DNA of 64,000 nucleotides from Atopsyche davidsoni. Taxonomy: Eukaryota > Arthropoda > Insecta > Trichoptera > Hydrobiosidae. The position numbers were made by a program, and so were the translations under genes. Shown here one piece after another: positions 26,332-38,800 of this stretch; within the stretch, counting starts at the first letter, position 1; every line of letters starts with the position of its first letter. The stretch covers positions 16,174,501-16,238,500 of the forward strand of contig JAILWY010000001.1 in assembly GCA_022113835.1 (NCBI GenBank), written 5' to 3'. The notes under the pieces are model-generated. The model was given only the letters and a program-made list of their open reading frames with translations, had not been told where the DNA came from and ran no database searches.

Positions 26332-27640
26332 ATGCGGCTCTCATCTCTGGAAATGTGCTAAGTGGACACGAGAACTGGATAGTTTTCACGATGCATTAAG
26401 AGCAAAACGTTGGGCTACCTGCTCGTTTCTTTACGTTCTTGTGAAACACTATAAATAAATATTCAAAAGTTATAAGATTTGATTATTAATTTTGATAGAA
26501 AATACCAACAAACAACCTGGGACTCATAATAATATTTTAGAATTTAAAAATAAAAGCATATAAGGATATTGCAATTTTTTTTTTGTAAAACGAGCTCATT
26601 ACCATTTTCACATTTATACTGTGTATTTTTTTACTCTCTCTATTTTGTTAATGAAACAAATCAATCATACTTTAGATTTAAATAAATTGAATATGTGATA
26701 TGATGCTATTCAGTTAAGGGTCTAGGTCTCATAATTGAGTTTTTTTGATCATTTTCTAGTCCGTTTTGCGAAAAATAGACTGCAACCAATCAAAAAAATT
26801 TAAATGCAAAAAGTTTGATACATCCCTTCTTCCGGACAGAATATATTTGTATTTCTTATAAATTTACTATTAATATGATAAATTTGGGTTTTTCCGATTG
26901 AAGAGTAGGAATTTGGAGATTCGTCATGTCCCTTTTCCAAGAGTCCTAAACATTTAAAAGTCTTTTTTTCAATTGGAATTACCAGATTAAATATAAACCC
27001 TGTGCAATATATTATTTTAAAAATTTAAAAAAAAAAATTCTTTAACAAACTTTGGTTTTGAAAAGTTGTCATTTTATCCAATTTTTCAACATCTTCAAGA
27101 TTTTATTTAACTCTGAAAATGGAGGTTAATTAAATAATAAAAAATAGATAAATATAATTTATAGTTTTCGTTTCGACGTAGAAAAATAAAGAGACAATTA
27201 AACTAATTAAATGACACGATTTCGCCAGGTAGTGGATTGCCTCTGGTGTCTGGTTAGACACCAAAGGCAATTAAAAGGCTGGAAGCAACTGTCTTAAAGT
27301 TGAAGCCAATATATCGATAAAATTTATGAAATGATTTTAATCAGGAAAGTTAAAATAAAAAAAACTTTCAGGCTAGTAAGAACTCTTCACATTCTAAAAT
27401 TATTTAATATGATATTATTTTATTGGCTGATATAATATTCTAATGGAAAAAAAATATCCAAAATAATAAATAAAATAATAAATAATAATAATAAATAATC
27501 CGATGAAATTATATTGAGCTACGTTTATTAATGTTGCGAAACTTAATAAATTGTCATTCTTATAAAATAAAAAGTCACATTTGAATGTGTAAGTACACCT
27601 TTATATAAGAATAATAAAAGGTGCTGCCAGTGCATATTTT
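26332..27640. other. AT-rich intergenic upstream of beta-COP
   Basis: No gene. It includes a short imperfect hairpin at 27236-27271 and a DRE-like TATCGATA at 27312-27319. The latter is a motif bound by DREF at many insect housekeeping promoters, though it lies far upstream here. Confidence 0.45.
27236..27271. repeat. Short hairpin, 16-bp stem with one mismatch
   Basis: ATTGCCTCTGGTGTCT pairs with AGACACCAAAGGCAAT across a GGTT loop, with one mismatch. It is too short for a typical pre-miRNA and could be a repeat relic. Confidence 0.6.
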
Positions 27641-27782
27641 TGTTTACTTCAATTTTCGTTTGGTTGGCTACACTTTGTTTTGACAGTCGTTGACACGTCC
27701 ACGTAGGTTCGTTTATGCCGACTATTGTTTTAATGAATTTTGTACACTTCTGATCCGTTCATGTTCGTTGAGATTGTGTAAA
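27641..27782 (+). promoter_or_regulatory. Probable beta-COP promoter and 5' UTR exon
   Basis: GC-richer segment ending in GATTGTGTAAA|GTGAGT, a good donor at 27783. The next acceptor (TTTTATAG at 28230) opens a 21-nt leader directly before the beta-COP ATG, so a non-coding first exon here is the simplest model. The exact start of transcription is not determined. Confidence 0.5.
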
Positions 27783-28251
27783 GTGAGTATTAATATTGCT
27801 TATTTTAATCTTTTGTTCAATTACCATCGAATAAAAATATTTTAAGCCCAATAAGTCATGTTGGCTGTACGTCATTCCCGGCTATCTAGGATTAGCTTAA
27901 TATCTCATTTGTCACATTAAACCATATTTTTCGTTGGTTTAGGGTATTCATTTACGCAATTATGAGTACTACGTCTTTTAATATATACCATAATTCAATA
28001 AACACACTATGCTGTCTTATTAAATAATTACATTATGAATGTTAAAATTGACAAGTAGTTCGTAAATTAAGAAAATTGTATGTCTTGAGATAAAAGGTCA
28101 ACTTCTTCAATACTGTCTTTTTTTTCATTAAAAAAACGGTGAATTTCAGTAAAATACCATTTATTTTTATTAAACGCAATTATTTTTAATATACTTACAA
28201 AGTTTATTATTGGTGAATAATATTTTATAGATTAAAACAAAATCAGCCACC

Positions 28252-31200
28252 ATGGGTTCTGTAGAGCAGCCCTGTTATACCATCATCAATACGCCTACCG
28301 ATACTGAGCCTTTCAATGAGATGCAACTCAAGATGGATCTCGGTAAGTTTACTATGAATTTTTTTGTTTGTTAAATGTATTAACACACTAAAGGCGGGGC
28401 GGGTACTAGTACCGTTTCGTGGACTGCTGTCTAAAGGCGGGGCACGTATTAATACGTTTTTGAATGTGTTTACTCTAAAAGCGGCAGAAGGTCATTTTAC
28501 TCTTTAGGTTAACAGCTCGTAATGTTTGTTTAGGACTCGTCAACGTTACTTCTACCAATACTGTCCAGTAATTCTGAACAAAGTGACAATGAAGAAGTGG
28601 AGAGGTCAGAGAATGATAATTCTCCAATTATTGAACAATTTTTAGGACTAAGTGGTGTTGTTGTGATGCTAAGTAATCCGCAAAGTGTGTATGAAGTGGT
28701 TCAACTTTTTAAAGGAAACGATTTATTTGACTACATGCAAATCAAAGAGTTTATAGACTAGATTTCACTCGTGCAATTTTATGCGAATTTCGTCCGCTTC
28801 GCACATCAGTTTAGTCAATTTGGTTACCCGCGTAAAATATAAATATAATATAAACTATTGTTTAACAACACATTTAATTTATTAACAAAAATCTCATAAT
28901 TAACTCGGAGTTGCTAAACGGAAGAAAAAAAAAATCAAAAAGTGCAAATCAAAGAGTGTATAGACTAAATTTCACATGCGCAATTTTATGCGAATTTTGC
29001 CCGCTACGCACATCAGTTTAGTCAATTTGGTTACCCGCTTAAAGTGTGTTAATTATTAGAAATCACATTGTTATAATTAATCTCTTTGCTCTGAGTTAGT
29101 AGGTTTTTTTTTTGTCTGTGCGATATGCATGCCCCTTACGTGACTAAAGTTTTGCATATCCAGTCTGCAATGTCATTGAAAAATGATGGCAACTTCATTC
29201 ACTCGAGGATCTACCAAATAACCTTACCAGCAGCTACTTTAGGCTATTGGCATTATTTAAAAATTATATTACCTTGGGAATTGGTATGAAGATATTTGTT
29301 TATTGATAAGTCTCATATTTTTGGATCAATATCTATTGGTTTGATTTTTATCATTATGCTTTGAATGACTTTTTCCGTTACTATCCAGCTGTTATAAAAT
29401 ATTTATCTAGATATGCAACTTAATTTATCCTAAATATGATTTATTTGCAGAAAAAGGAGATATCAAAACAAAAATTGAGGCACTTAAAAAAACCATCAAT
29501 ATTATATTATCAGGAGAAAAACTACCAAACCTTCTAATGATCATTATACGGTTTGTATTGCCATTACAAGATCATACAATCAAAAAACTGCTGCTGATAT
29601 TCTGGGAAATTGTACCAAAGACAACTCCCGATGGGAAATTACTACAAGAGATGATTCTCGTCTGTGATGCCTACAGGAAGGTATTGTATATTATAAATTA
29701 TAACTAATTCACTATCATTGGTTTTTTTACACCACTTATCAACTTGAATAGCTAAAGAATAATCAAATCCTGTATGGTCACTTTTTAGGATCTTCAACAT
29801 CCAAATGAGTTCCTCCGAGGAGCAACCTTAAGGTTTTTGTGCAAGCTGAAGGAGCCCGAACTTTTAGAGCCTCTAATGCCGGCCATTCGTGCATGTCTGG
29901 AACACAGACACTCCTATGTTCGGAGAAACACAGTACTTGCAATTTTTACCATTTACAGGTTATATATATATATTTTTTTTTTAATTACTTTTGACCGTTT
30001 GGTGTTTTTATTTGAAAATTCTTACCTTATGATATTTTAGATAATCTAAGTGAGTCAATGGCAAGTTATTTCTGTAAAAAAATTACAAAGTAATCATAAA
30101 ACAAGTTGTAAACCATGATCAAATACAATTGTATGAAATACTTTCAACTAACATTTAAAAAATCTTAGGTTTTATTTCGGTTTGGTTTTTCTGCGTGGTT
30201 CTTTGGTTATCTGAAATTTCAAAAACTTGGAAAGAGTATATATTATTTTTATTGATATCAATGTAACTCATTGACAAAATTCATAAATATTTTTCAGAAA
30301 TTTTGAATTTCTGATTCCGGACGCCCCAGAGTTGATTGCCACATTCCTTGAGAATGAACATGATATATCCTGCAAGAGGAATGCATTCCTGATGTTGCTT
30401 CACGCCAATCAAGAGCGAGCCCTCACATACCTGGCATCGTGTCTCGATCAGGTTCACACCTTTGGAGATATTCTGCAGCTAGTTATTGTGGAGCTAATAT
30501 ACAAGGTATATATAATACATATAAGAATTTTGTAATTGTTCAAATATTACATTTACCGATTATATACACATATACGTTTTATTATATTTTTGTAGGTTTG
30601 TCACACAAATCCATTGGAACGTTCTCGCTTCATCCGTTGCATCTATAACTTGGTAAACTCCTCGAGTGCAGCCGTCAGATATGAAGCAGCAGGAACTCTC
30701 GTCACTCTATCCTCTGCCCCCAGTGCTATTAAGGTTTGTATAATTATTACTTATTAAACAGAATTGTTAAATATTAATCAAACTCACAAATGTCATATTT
30801 GATAAAAATAATAAATCATGCTGAGCAAACTTGACCAGTACATAGACTACCAACTTTAGCAACAAAGTCATTTTTTTCTACAACATGCATGTATTATTAC
30901 TGAAGTCTAGACACTTGCTATTCTGTGGGAGTTGTGGGAAGAGATGATAATGAGTATTTTTAGTGAAATTAATCAATTTAAGTAATGCTAGTTTCAAATA
31001 TCAACTTAGTATATTACCATTGTGTTTACTATCTCTTATAGGCAGCTGCATCATGCTACATAGAGTTGATTGTTAAGGAGAGTGACAACAACGTGAAGTT
31101 GATTGTCCTGGATAGGCTGCAGGCCTTGAGAGGTGGAGCCCTGGCTGGCGTTGGCTCCGACCCAAATGCCGGAGGGGCCGCGCGCGTTTTGCAAGACCTG

Positions 31201-34200
31201 GTCATGGACGTGCTTCGAGTTCTGGCTAGCCCCGACTTGGAAGTCAGAAAGAAGACATTAACACTTGGTATGATTCAATTGGCTTCAATATGTGTTTATT
31301 TTTTATTGGATATAAATCTTGTCACTTTGTCACTCTCTTGTTTCTTTTTTTAGTTACTGATATTCAGACCCTCGTACTAGTTTGGTACTGAGATATTTTT
31401 TGTAATGCAGATTTTCTTCAATCTTAGGCCTTCATCTCATTGATTTGGTCAAAGCATTTGCAGATTTCTGTTGTGGCAGACATTTTAGAATTTTTTTTAA
31501 ATAGTTAATTAAGTAATTCATTCTTTAAAGATAACTCTAGTACTAGAGTCAAAACTTCAGAAACTAAGATGCAGCTTAACATTCTTGGGTGTTCAGTTGT
31601 TTCAAGTTTTGCTAATTTAATGTGCAAATTTGAGTATAGTGGACTTGCGTGAAATTGGCTTTGTATCTTGTTTAATCAATGATGGCTGCTAAAATGTTAA
31701 TTATTACTCCACTTGGCATTATAATAAGTTGCTCAATATAATATAAAAAAATAATTAGTGCACATCTTTCCCAGCCATGGATCTTGTTTCGTCTCGTAAC
31801 ATTGAAGAAATGGTGCTCTTATTGAAAAAGGAAGTCTCTAAAACCCATAATGTGGAACATGAAGACACTGGAAAATACAGGCAACTACTTGTTAGAACTC
31901 TCCATAGTGCCTGCATCAAGGTTAGATAGGCGATAATTGACCAAATCCCATCAAGTTATTATTTTATCTCACTCAACATTTATATGATTGTTTTAATTTC
32001 AGTTCCCGGATGTTGCTATTACTGTCATTCCTGTACTTATGGAGTTCTTGTCTGATACAAATGAACTTGCTGCGGCTGATGTGTTGGTGTTTGTTAGAGA
32101 GGCCATTCACAAATTTGGTGACTTGAAACCGTTAATTTTGGAGGTAAAACTTAACGTTTTCTTCTCATTTGAATCAATATGTATTTACTTAAATGTGTCT
32201 CATATTGGGAAACATTGACTATGTGACTTTTATTTATAATTAGTTGTCCTTTTAGTAAATAACCATCCTTGTAACAATCTAGAAAATCTCGAATAAGTTT
32301 TATTGCAATGTAATTTCTAGCTCTAAAATATTCATCATTGAATACAATCCATTAAAAAAACAATATATATAATTTAAATTGTATTTATTTCAGAAACTTC
32401 TTGACTGGTTCCCGATGATGCGCTCTCTCCGCGTCGTTCGCTCTGCTCTGTGGCTGCTTGCGGAATTTTGTGAAGGTCTCACTGGAGCTCAGTCAGTGAT
32501 GGAGTGCGTCAAGACTTGTCTGGGAGAGCTGCCTCTCGTGGGAGAAGAGACTAAAGCGGCTGGAAAAGAAAATTCTGTCACCAAGAGTCCAGTCACAGTT
32601 CCTCGCCAACTTGTGACATCAGATGGCACATATGCTACGCAGTCGGCTTTCAGTGTAGCCCAGTATGTATTGATTGAAACTATATGATTATTTTGTTTTA
32701 TTCTAACCTAAATGGCAGTGTCAAGTGCAAACACTATGTTAATGATACATGTTTTGTTTTTGAGATAATTTTTTTTACTAAAAAAACAATTCAATGACAT
32801 TTTAAAGTTTTAATAGTAAGAAAACAATAGTTCATTTATTAACTATTCAAAAAGTATTTGTTGTTTCTTGAATAGAAAATTTCTTTGAGGTTAGAAATTT
32901 TATGTTGGGACGTTTCTTTCTTTAGTGATGTTTTGTATTTTTAATATTAATATTTTATAGTAATATTGCTGTGATATATCATATATTACAATTTTTTATA
33001 AGTTATAACAAATGGTTTTTTTTGTATAATGTGCATGACTATTTTAAAAACTTCAACAATATGGCTTTTTTTAATTTTCTTTTTCTATTAAAATTAAATA
33101 ATTCTCAAAATAATAATAATAAATCATTTTTCAACTCATTTTTGGCCAAGGTGTAAAGTCAATAAAATGTATATTGTGAATTTTTAGGATTGATGGTGGC
33201 AACAATTCTAGTTCTTCTAAGCTTCTTCGCACTGGTATCCTCGGCGGAGACATGTTCTTGGGGGCCTGTATATCATCGGCCCTAGTGAAGATGTGCCTTC
33301 GTCATCAACACATTCCTCTGGACAACGATGCGATGCTCATAATGTCAGCGATACTGAACTATGGAAAATCAGGTTAGATATTTAAAGAAAATCTTTCCTG
33401 TCACTGATAATTACTATATTTTTTTAATGATTTCAAATAGCTCTTTATACTGTTATATTATGGAATACCTCCTTAAAGAAGACATTATTTGACAGGACTA
33501 ATTTCATTGAAATAATTTCTATTTTAAATAATTAATTGCAGCCTAATCAGATCTGAGTAGTTCAGTGATGGTGAGTGAGCATTGCGATTGTGTAAAAATA
33601 TAATATTTTAAATTTATAAATATTTTTTTAAAGCTCTGAATATTACTAACCTTTTCAGTTCTGACAAGTATTAGTTTAAACTTTGACTACAGGAATCTCT
33701 ACAAAGCCGATTACCAATGATGACATGGAGCACATTCTGCTCTGCATTCGTGTATTGAGTGAGCGCCCCGCTGCCCTGGTGAAGGTTTACACTGAGGAAT
33801 GTCGCCAGGCGCTGTCCAACATGCTTCAAGCTAACCAAAATGCTTTGGAACTGGCCAACAAGGTATTTAAGTAGTATGCTATTAACTTTTGAATCTATGT
33901 ATTCATTTTCATTATTTTGAAATAGTGTATACCATTCTGGTTTTTTTTTTTAACTTCAGGACAGTAGTCACAAATCCGGTTATAAAGCATGTTACAAAAT
34001 TCTTTAAAACTGAATATTTATATTTAATATGTCAATAATATTTTTTTTAATATTTAGGAACGGGAAAAGGCTGCAGCTGGTGCTAACGGAATGGCAGGAG
34101 TAGAGCAGACTGTCACATTCTCTCTCCTTGCTGCCACCAAAGAGGCGGGCGGACATGATGTGTTTGAAGTTTCTCTCAATAAAGCTGTAAGTAAACTTGA

Positions 34201-36413
34201 CCTCCTTGTTGTTCAGTAGTAAGGATATTTGCTCACCATTCATATGGTCCCAACCTTCAATCCAAGTGGAGCCATAGAATTTTTCAATTTTGTTAAAAAA
34301 ACAATTTTCTTCCAACTCTTTACTTACCTGCCTTGCAGCCTCCTACTCATACAGAGTAGTGTGATTATAGACTCTTTGTTTGAATTCAGATTATCTGAGC
34401 TTGTATTTATTTCATGAAGGGTTATATAAAAAAAAAACAATATGTGCATAATAAAACGAAGCGGCATTAAGAAACTACTATTTTAACTTTTTTTTAAATT
34501 TTATTAAATAGGTGGTCGGACGTCCTGGACAAGGAGAAGATGGCGATGACTCACCGTCTCGTCTTGCTAAAGTGACTCAACTGACTGGATTCTCGGACCC
34601 CGTTTACTCCGAAGCTATTGTAACTGTCAACCAATATGACATCGTTCTTGATGTTCTCATAGTTAACCAAACAGGTATGTGCAGGTTTTACTTTAATTTT
34701 CAATAAACGTGTAAACATAATCACTATGTTAATACTCCAGTTATCGTAGAATAAATTTGCAGTATAATGTAATATGATGTTAAATTTAAATTATTTGTCT
34801 TAAAACTAGTTGGTATGTTTTCCAGGAGATACCTTACAAAATTGCACCCTTGAAATGGCTACTCTGGGAGACCTAAGCCTGGTGGAGAGGCCACCCCCTG
34901 TTGTTCTTGCTCCGCATGATTTCTGCTCCATCAAAGCTCATGTGAAAGTGGCTTCTACTGAAAACGGAATTATCTTTGGGAACATTGGTAAGCACATATA
35001 AAAATTGCTTTACATCCACAGGTTGTCAATATGCCAGATGAGGCAAATATTATTATTTGATGTGAAATTGACAGCAAATATTTGATGTGCTTGAAAACAC
35101 GATTATACACATGAAATCTTATTTTATTTCTCAACGCAATCTTTGTTGAGGCTTAAATTTTTTTGTTCAAACCAATTCAAAGACCACCGTGATCTCGTAG
35201 ATCACTGAAATTTATAAAATAAAATTATTACTTTTATATTTGGCATTATTGTCCACAGTATACGATGTCACGGGAGCAGCATCAGACCGAAATGTTGTCG
35301 TCTTAAACGACATCCATGTGGACATCATGGACTACATAGAGCCCGCCACGTGCAGCGACACAGACTTCCGACAAATGTGGGCCAACTTTGAGTGGGAAAA
35401 CAAAGTTTCCGTCAACACCAACCTGACAGATCTTCATGAATATCTACAGCATCTGCTGAACTCTACAAATATGAAGTGTCTCACGCCCAACATGGTAAAT
35501 TTTTTTCTTCGATTAGCATTGTAATGATTAAATCTTTTGAAATATTTTATATGGTTTTTTATTATTTATTTCTTTCAGGCTCTTTCTGGGCAATGTGGAT
35601 TTATGGCTGCCAACATGTATGCCCGATCGATTTTCGGTGAAGATGCTCTCGCCAATCTCAGTATTGAAAAACCATTCAACAAACCTGATGCACCAGTGGT
35701 CGGTCATATTCGAATCAGAGCAAAGAGCCAAGTATGTAAAAGTGAAATTTATCATCAAAACGCATTGCGTGATCTCTATTATTTGTTGATCTCAAATTAA
35801 CGCTTGTTTCATAGCACTCAGTACAGATTAACTATTTCACCATTGAGTATTATTTTGAAATCTAGAGAGCTTTGCATAAGGCACGTCCAATTGCATTACA
35901 TTACGTTATCAATGATAAAAAAAAAACAGCAAAGAAATTAACAATGAAAAGTCTGACTATTTTTAATAAAAGCAAAAGAATAAAAAGTAGCTGCCAGGAT
36001 GTTTTTAGATTCCTGAATAAAATATCTTTCAGAAATTAGCCAAGTAATTTGTATAAATCTTAGGTGCACAGCACTTCATAATACAATTATAAAGGTGATC
36101 TGCCATTTTGAGCAATAAGACAAATGGCATTGATTTTTAAATAAACATGCACATTATGGGACTAGAAAATTTCCTGCATTTTATGTAAAGGTAATCTTGC
36201 TCGAACTTCACTTGAGGTGTAAGTTTTTAATCTTCGTGCATCGAAATGCCGAGTGCTGAAAGATAGTTGACAACATTATGATTCATAAGACATGTTTCAA
36301 ACGGACTGTTTTTTTAATGTAAAATATTTTCTTTGCAGGGAATGGCGCTCAGCTTGGGTGATAAAATAAACATTTCTCAGAAAGCACAACACAAAGTATT
36401 CTGTGCGGATTGA
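28252..36413 (+). CDS. betaCOP: Coatomer subunit beta (beta-COP)
   Basis: Core subunit of the COPI coat that drives Golgi-to-ER and intra-Golgi vesicle transport. Seventeen coding exons: 28252-28342, 29451-29680, 29789-29958, 30298-30505, 30596-30733, 31042-31267, 31775-31920, 32003-32143, 32394-32662, 33188-33372, 33693-33862, 34058-34186, 34512-34674, 34826-34987, 35259-35494, 35579-35731, 36339-36413. They sum to 2892 nt, in frame (963 aa, close to the roughly 950 aa usual for the family). The start has a strong GCCACCATGG context. The N-terminal two-thirds is adaptin-like helical repeat (e.g. [17 protein letters not shown]). The C-terminal half carries the conserved [42 protein letters not shown] and [10 protein letters not shown] blocks of the appendage. 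The Ser/Asn-rich linker near residue 520-550 is divergent. AATAAA at 36511. Confidence 0.97.
28561..28761 (+). pseudogene. Truncated piggyBac transposase N-terminus
   Basis: An open frame from an acidic leader ([18 protein letters not shown]) into the piggyBac-like [21 protein letters not shown] segment, ending at TAG 28759-28761. The DDD catalytic domain and the C-terminal Cys-rich domain are absent because the element has an internal deletion. Confidence 0.65.
28736..29042 (+). repeat. Direct repeat pair inside the piggyBac derivative
   Basis: About 98 bp at 28736-28833 recurs at 28943-29042 with a few substitutions (TGCAAATCAAAGAG ... GTCAATTTGGTTACCCGC). The second copy runs into the right terminus, so the right end of the element appears duplicated. 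Confidence 0.85.
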
Positions 36414-36510
36414 TCCATTTGTTGGTTGAAGTATTATTAATTTGAGCTATTGTAAGAATCTACTCTCCATATTAAATGTTTTCTTCCGTTTACATTAATG
36501 TGTTATTTTA

Positions 36511-36516
36511 AATAAA
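36511..36516 (+). terminator. Poly(A) signal of beta-COP
   Basis: AATAAA about 100 nt after the TGA stop (36411-36413). Another lies at about 36774. Confidence 0.6.
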
Positions 36517-38800
36517 TTCTGCAGAGTTTCTAGATTTATTTGCATTTAAAATATTTTATAATTTCTCTGTGAAACATTACCTTTTTACCTTGGGAGAATG
36601 TTTGAATTGAATTGAATGTTTAATTATATTGAATTTTGTTTATTTTTTTTTGTTATGACTATGTCCATATCTTGCTTCCTTGGACTGCATACTGTATAAA
36701 TTACTATATTTTAGTTGCAATCATTTTTCATAGGTGCATTCTGTAAATGATTTGGTTTTCTTTAGATTTATTGCAATAAACTAGCTAATGTAACTATTAT
36801 TTTTATTTCTTTCATTTTAGATATTTAAGACAAATTCATCACCCAATCCGCTGTAAATGCAACTTTTGACTGGGTTCTCCTCATAAACATAAAAGCGAAT
36901 CACTACCACTTCCCTAATATATTAATTAGCTCAATGCTGTCATCTATTTACTATCTATGAAAACAGTCCTTATTGTAGAATAAACCGTTTTCTTATCAGT
37001 GAAGTTTTAAAACTTCATTGGCATTGTATTTATGATGGCTATCTGCCAAAATTAGCTTAAAACATCATATATATCATCGTTAATATTGAGTAACTTGTAA
37101 ATCTAATTTTGGTACCCACGTTTCTAACAAGCTATTACACACAAAGCAGAATTCACGTGTAACCTACTCACTTATTTACATATACGGTGATCTGCCTGTT
37201 GTAATAGTCAAACAGGAGTTTAATTTAAATTAAATCATACATGAACCCAATTGCAACAGTTGTACACTCCAGGATAGGGATCGTACCGGAAAATTTCTGC
37301 ATTTGATAGTGATGTAAAAGTATACGAAAGTGTATAATTCCGGTGTGCTTGCTTTTACCAAGCGTTTCATGTGGGAAAACAAGTTAGTTTTGCTTGGTCC
37401 TTGGTTTTTAGTACGTTAGCAAACATTCTGAGAATCGTAAATTATTTCAATGTACAAGGTTGGTAATATAGTGTAAAAGTAATCAGACTCACTATAATAA
37501 TGCATGATAATAGTTTATTTTGACATTCGACTCATATTACAGACTAGAATTTACTCATCCTAAATTATTTTCACAATAAAAATAAAACAATACTTAAGTT
37601 TTAACATAATTGTTGGTTCTCGGCAGGTCTTATCGGTTACTTATATTATTTGACTCAATGTCATCGGTGTAATTACAAAAGTAGAAAATAGCGCAGGTTT
37701 GTTTTATAAACAATACTGAAATATCTTGATTAACTCTGTGATATTCCAATGATCATTAAATTAATATGAGGCTTATTTCATACAAAGTTAAACATTACTG
37801 ATTTATAATTTTTGCAATATAAACTTAAAAGTAACTTTTTAAACAATCTTACATCAAATAATTCATAAATAGATTGATATCACTTCCGAATGATGAATCA
37901 TCTCCTTTTTTTTCTGCTGTTTTGAAATCTCAAATTACTATAAAATATGACTTTCGCCAGTGGAATTTGATAATCAATAATTTTATCCAGTTAAAATAAA
38001 TCAACAGACAATTTTTGATGAAAATGTTTTATTATGCCTCAGCAACTGAAGTTATGGTAAATAACAGAAGCGTAAGGTAACATAAGTACATAAGAATCAA
38101 AATTAAATGTTATGAATAAATTATATAAAGTATTAATAAATAAAAATGTGATGGATCTGTTTGATAGTATTGATTTGACCGGAACATCATAAGAGATGTT
38201 GATGATTTCTGCCACACTATTCCTTTCAGAAGGGTGTGCAGTGTTGAGTTGATAAATACGGAACTGTAACAAAACAAACTTTATTTTAATTAAGAACTAA
38301 TATATGTGTAAAAGGATTTTAAAACAATACAAGATTTGTGCAAATGGGATATTTTCAATCCACAATCAGTTTGTCACAATTGGATTTAGTGAGCCAACTG
38401 TGATGGTAATTATTTTTATTTTTAAGTTGTATCATGAAAGATAATACAAATGTTGTTTCACAGACAGCCAATGAAACTTGTTAACTTTGTATAATCAAAC
38501 AATATATTTACATACCTTAAAATTTTTTTATTTTACAATTTTGTAATAATAAAATTATGGAAGTAATTCAAATGAAATTAGCTTCATACTGAAGAAACCC
38601 TTGAAAGGTGAAAGCACTGACAAACATAAATGCTCATTATCACTTAGCCATTTGGCTGTCCATGTTTGATTTTCAACTTTCAACAGTTAATTTTTTTCAA
38701 TATTATCAAAAATAACTTGCTATTGGCAACATTACTCAATAAATTCAGAAAATCATGAAAGAAATGAAATTTTTGTACCATTTTAGTTGTGTTGATTTGC
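36517..38800. other. Intergenic between convergent beta-COP and troponin T
   Basis: AT-rich 3' flank shared by two convergent genes. It may contain the troponin T 3' UTR toward 38.5-38.8 kb. The only ORF of note is at about 38160-38272 (minus), which follows an acceptor-like TTTTGTTACAG and reads YQLNTAHPSERNSVAEIINI. I do not recognise it, and it may be a relic exon or chance. Confidence 0.4.

Larger units (their letters stand above)
28384..29048 (+). mobile_element. piggyBac-family deletion derivative in beta-COP intron
   Basis: A 665-bp element bounded by TTAA target duplications (28380-28383 and 29049-29052). The termini CACACT...AGTGTG are inverted, and similarity extends inward (CACACTAAAGGCGGG versus CACACTTTAAGCGGG). 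An internal 66-codon reading frame (28561-28761) encodes an acidic stretch and then [20 protein letters not shown] and [17 protein letters not shown], which resembles the N-terminal start of piggyBac-type transposases. It stops before any catalytic residue. Non-autonomous. Confidence 0.8.
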
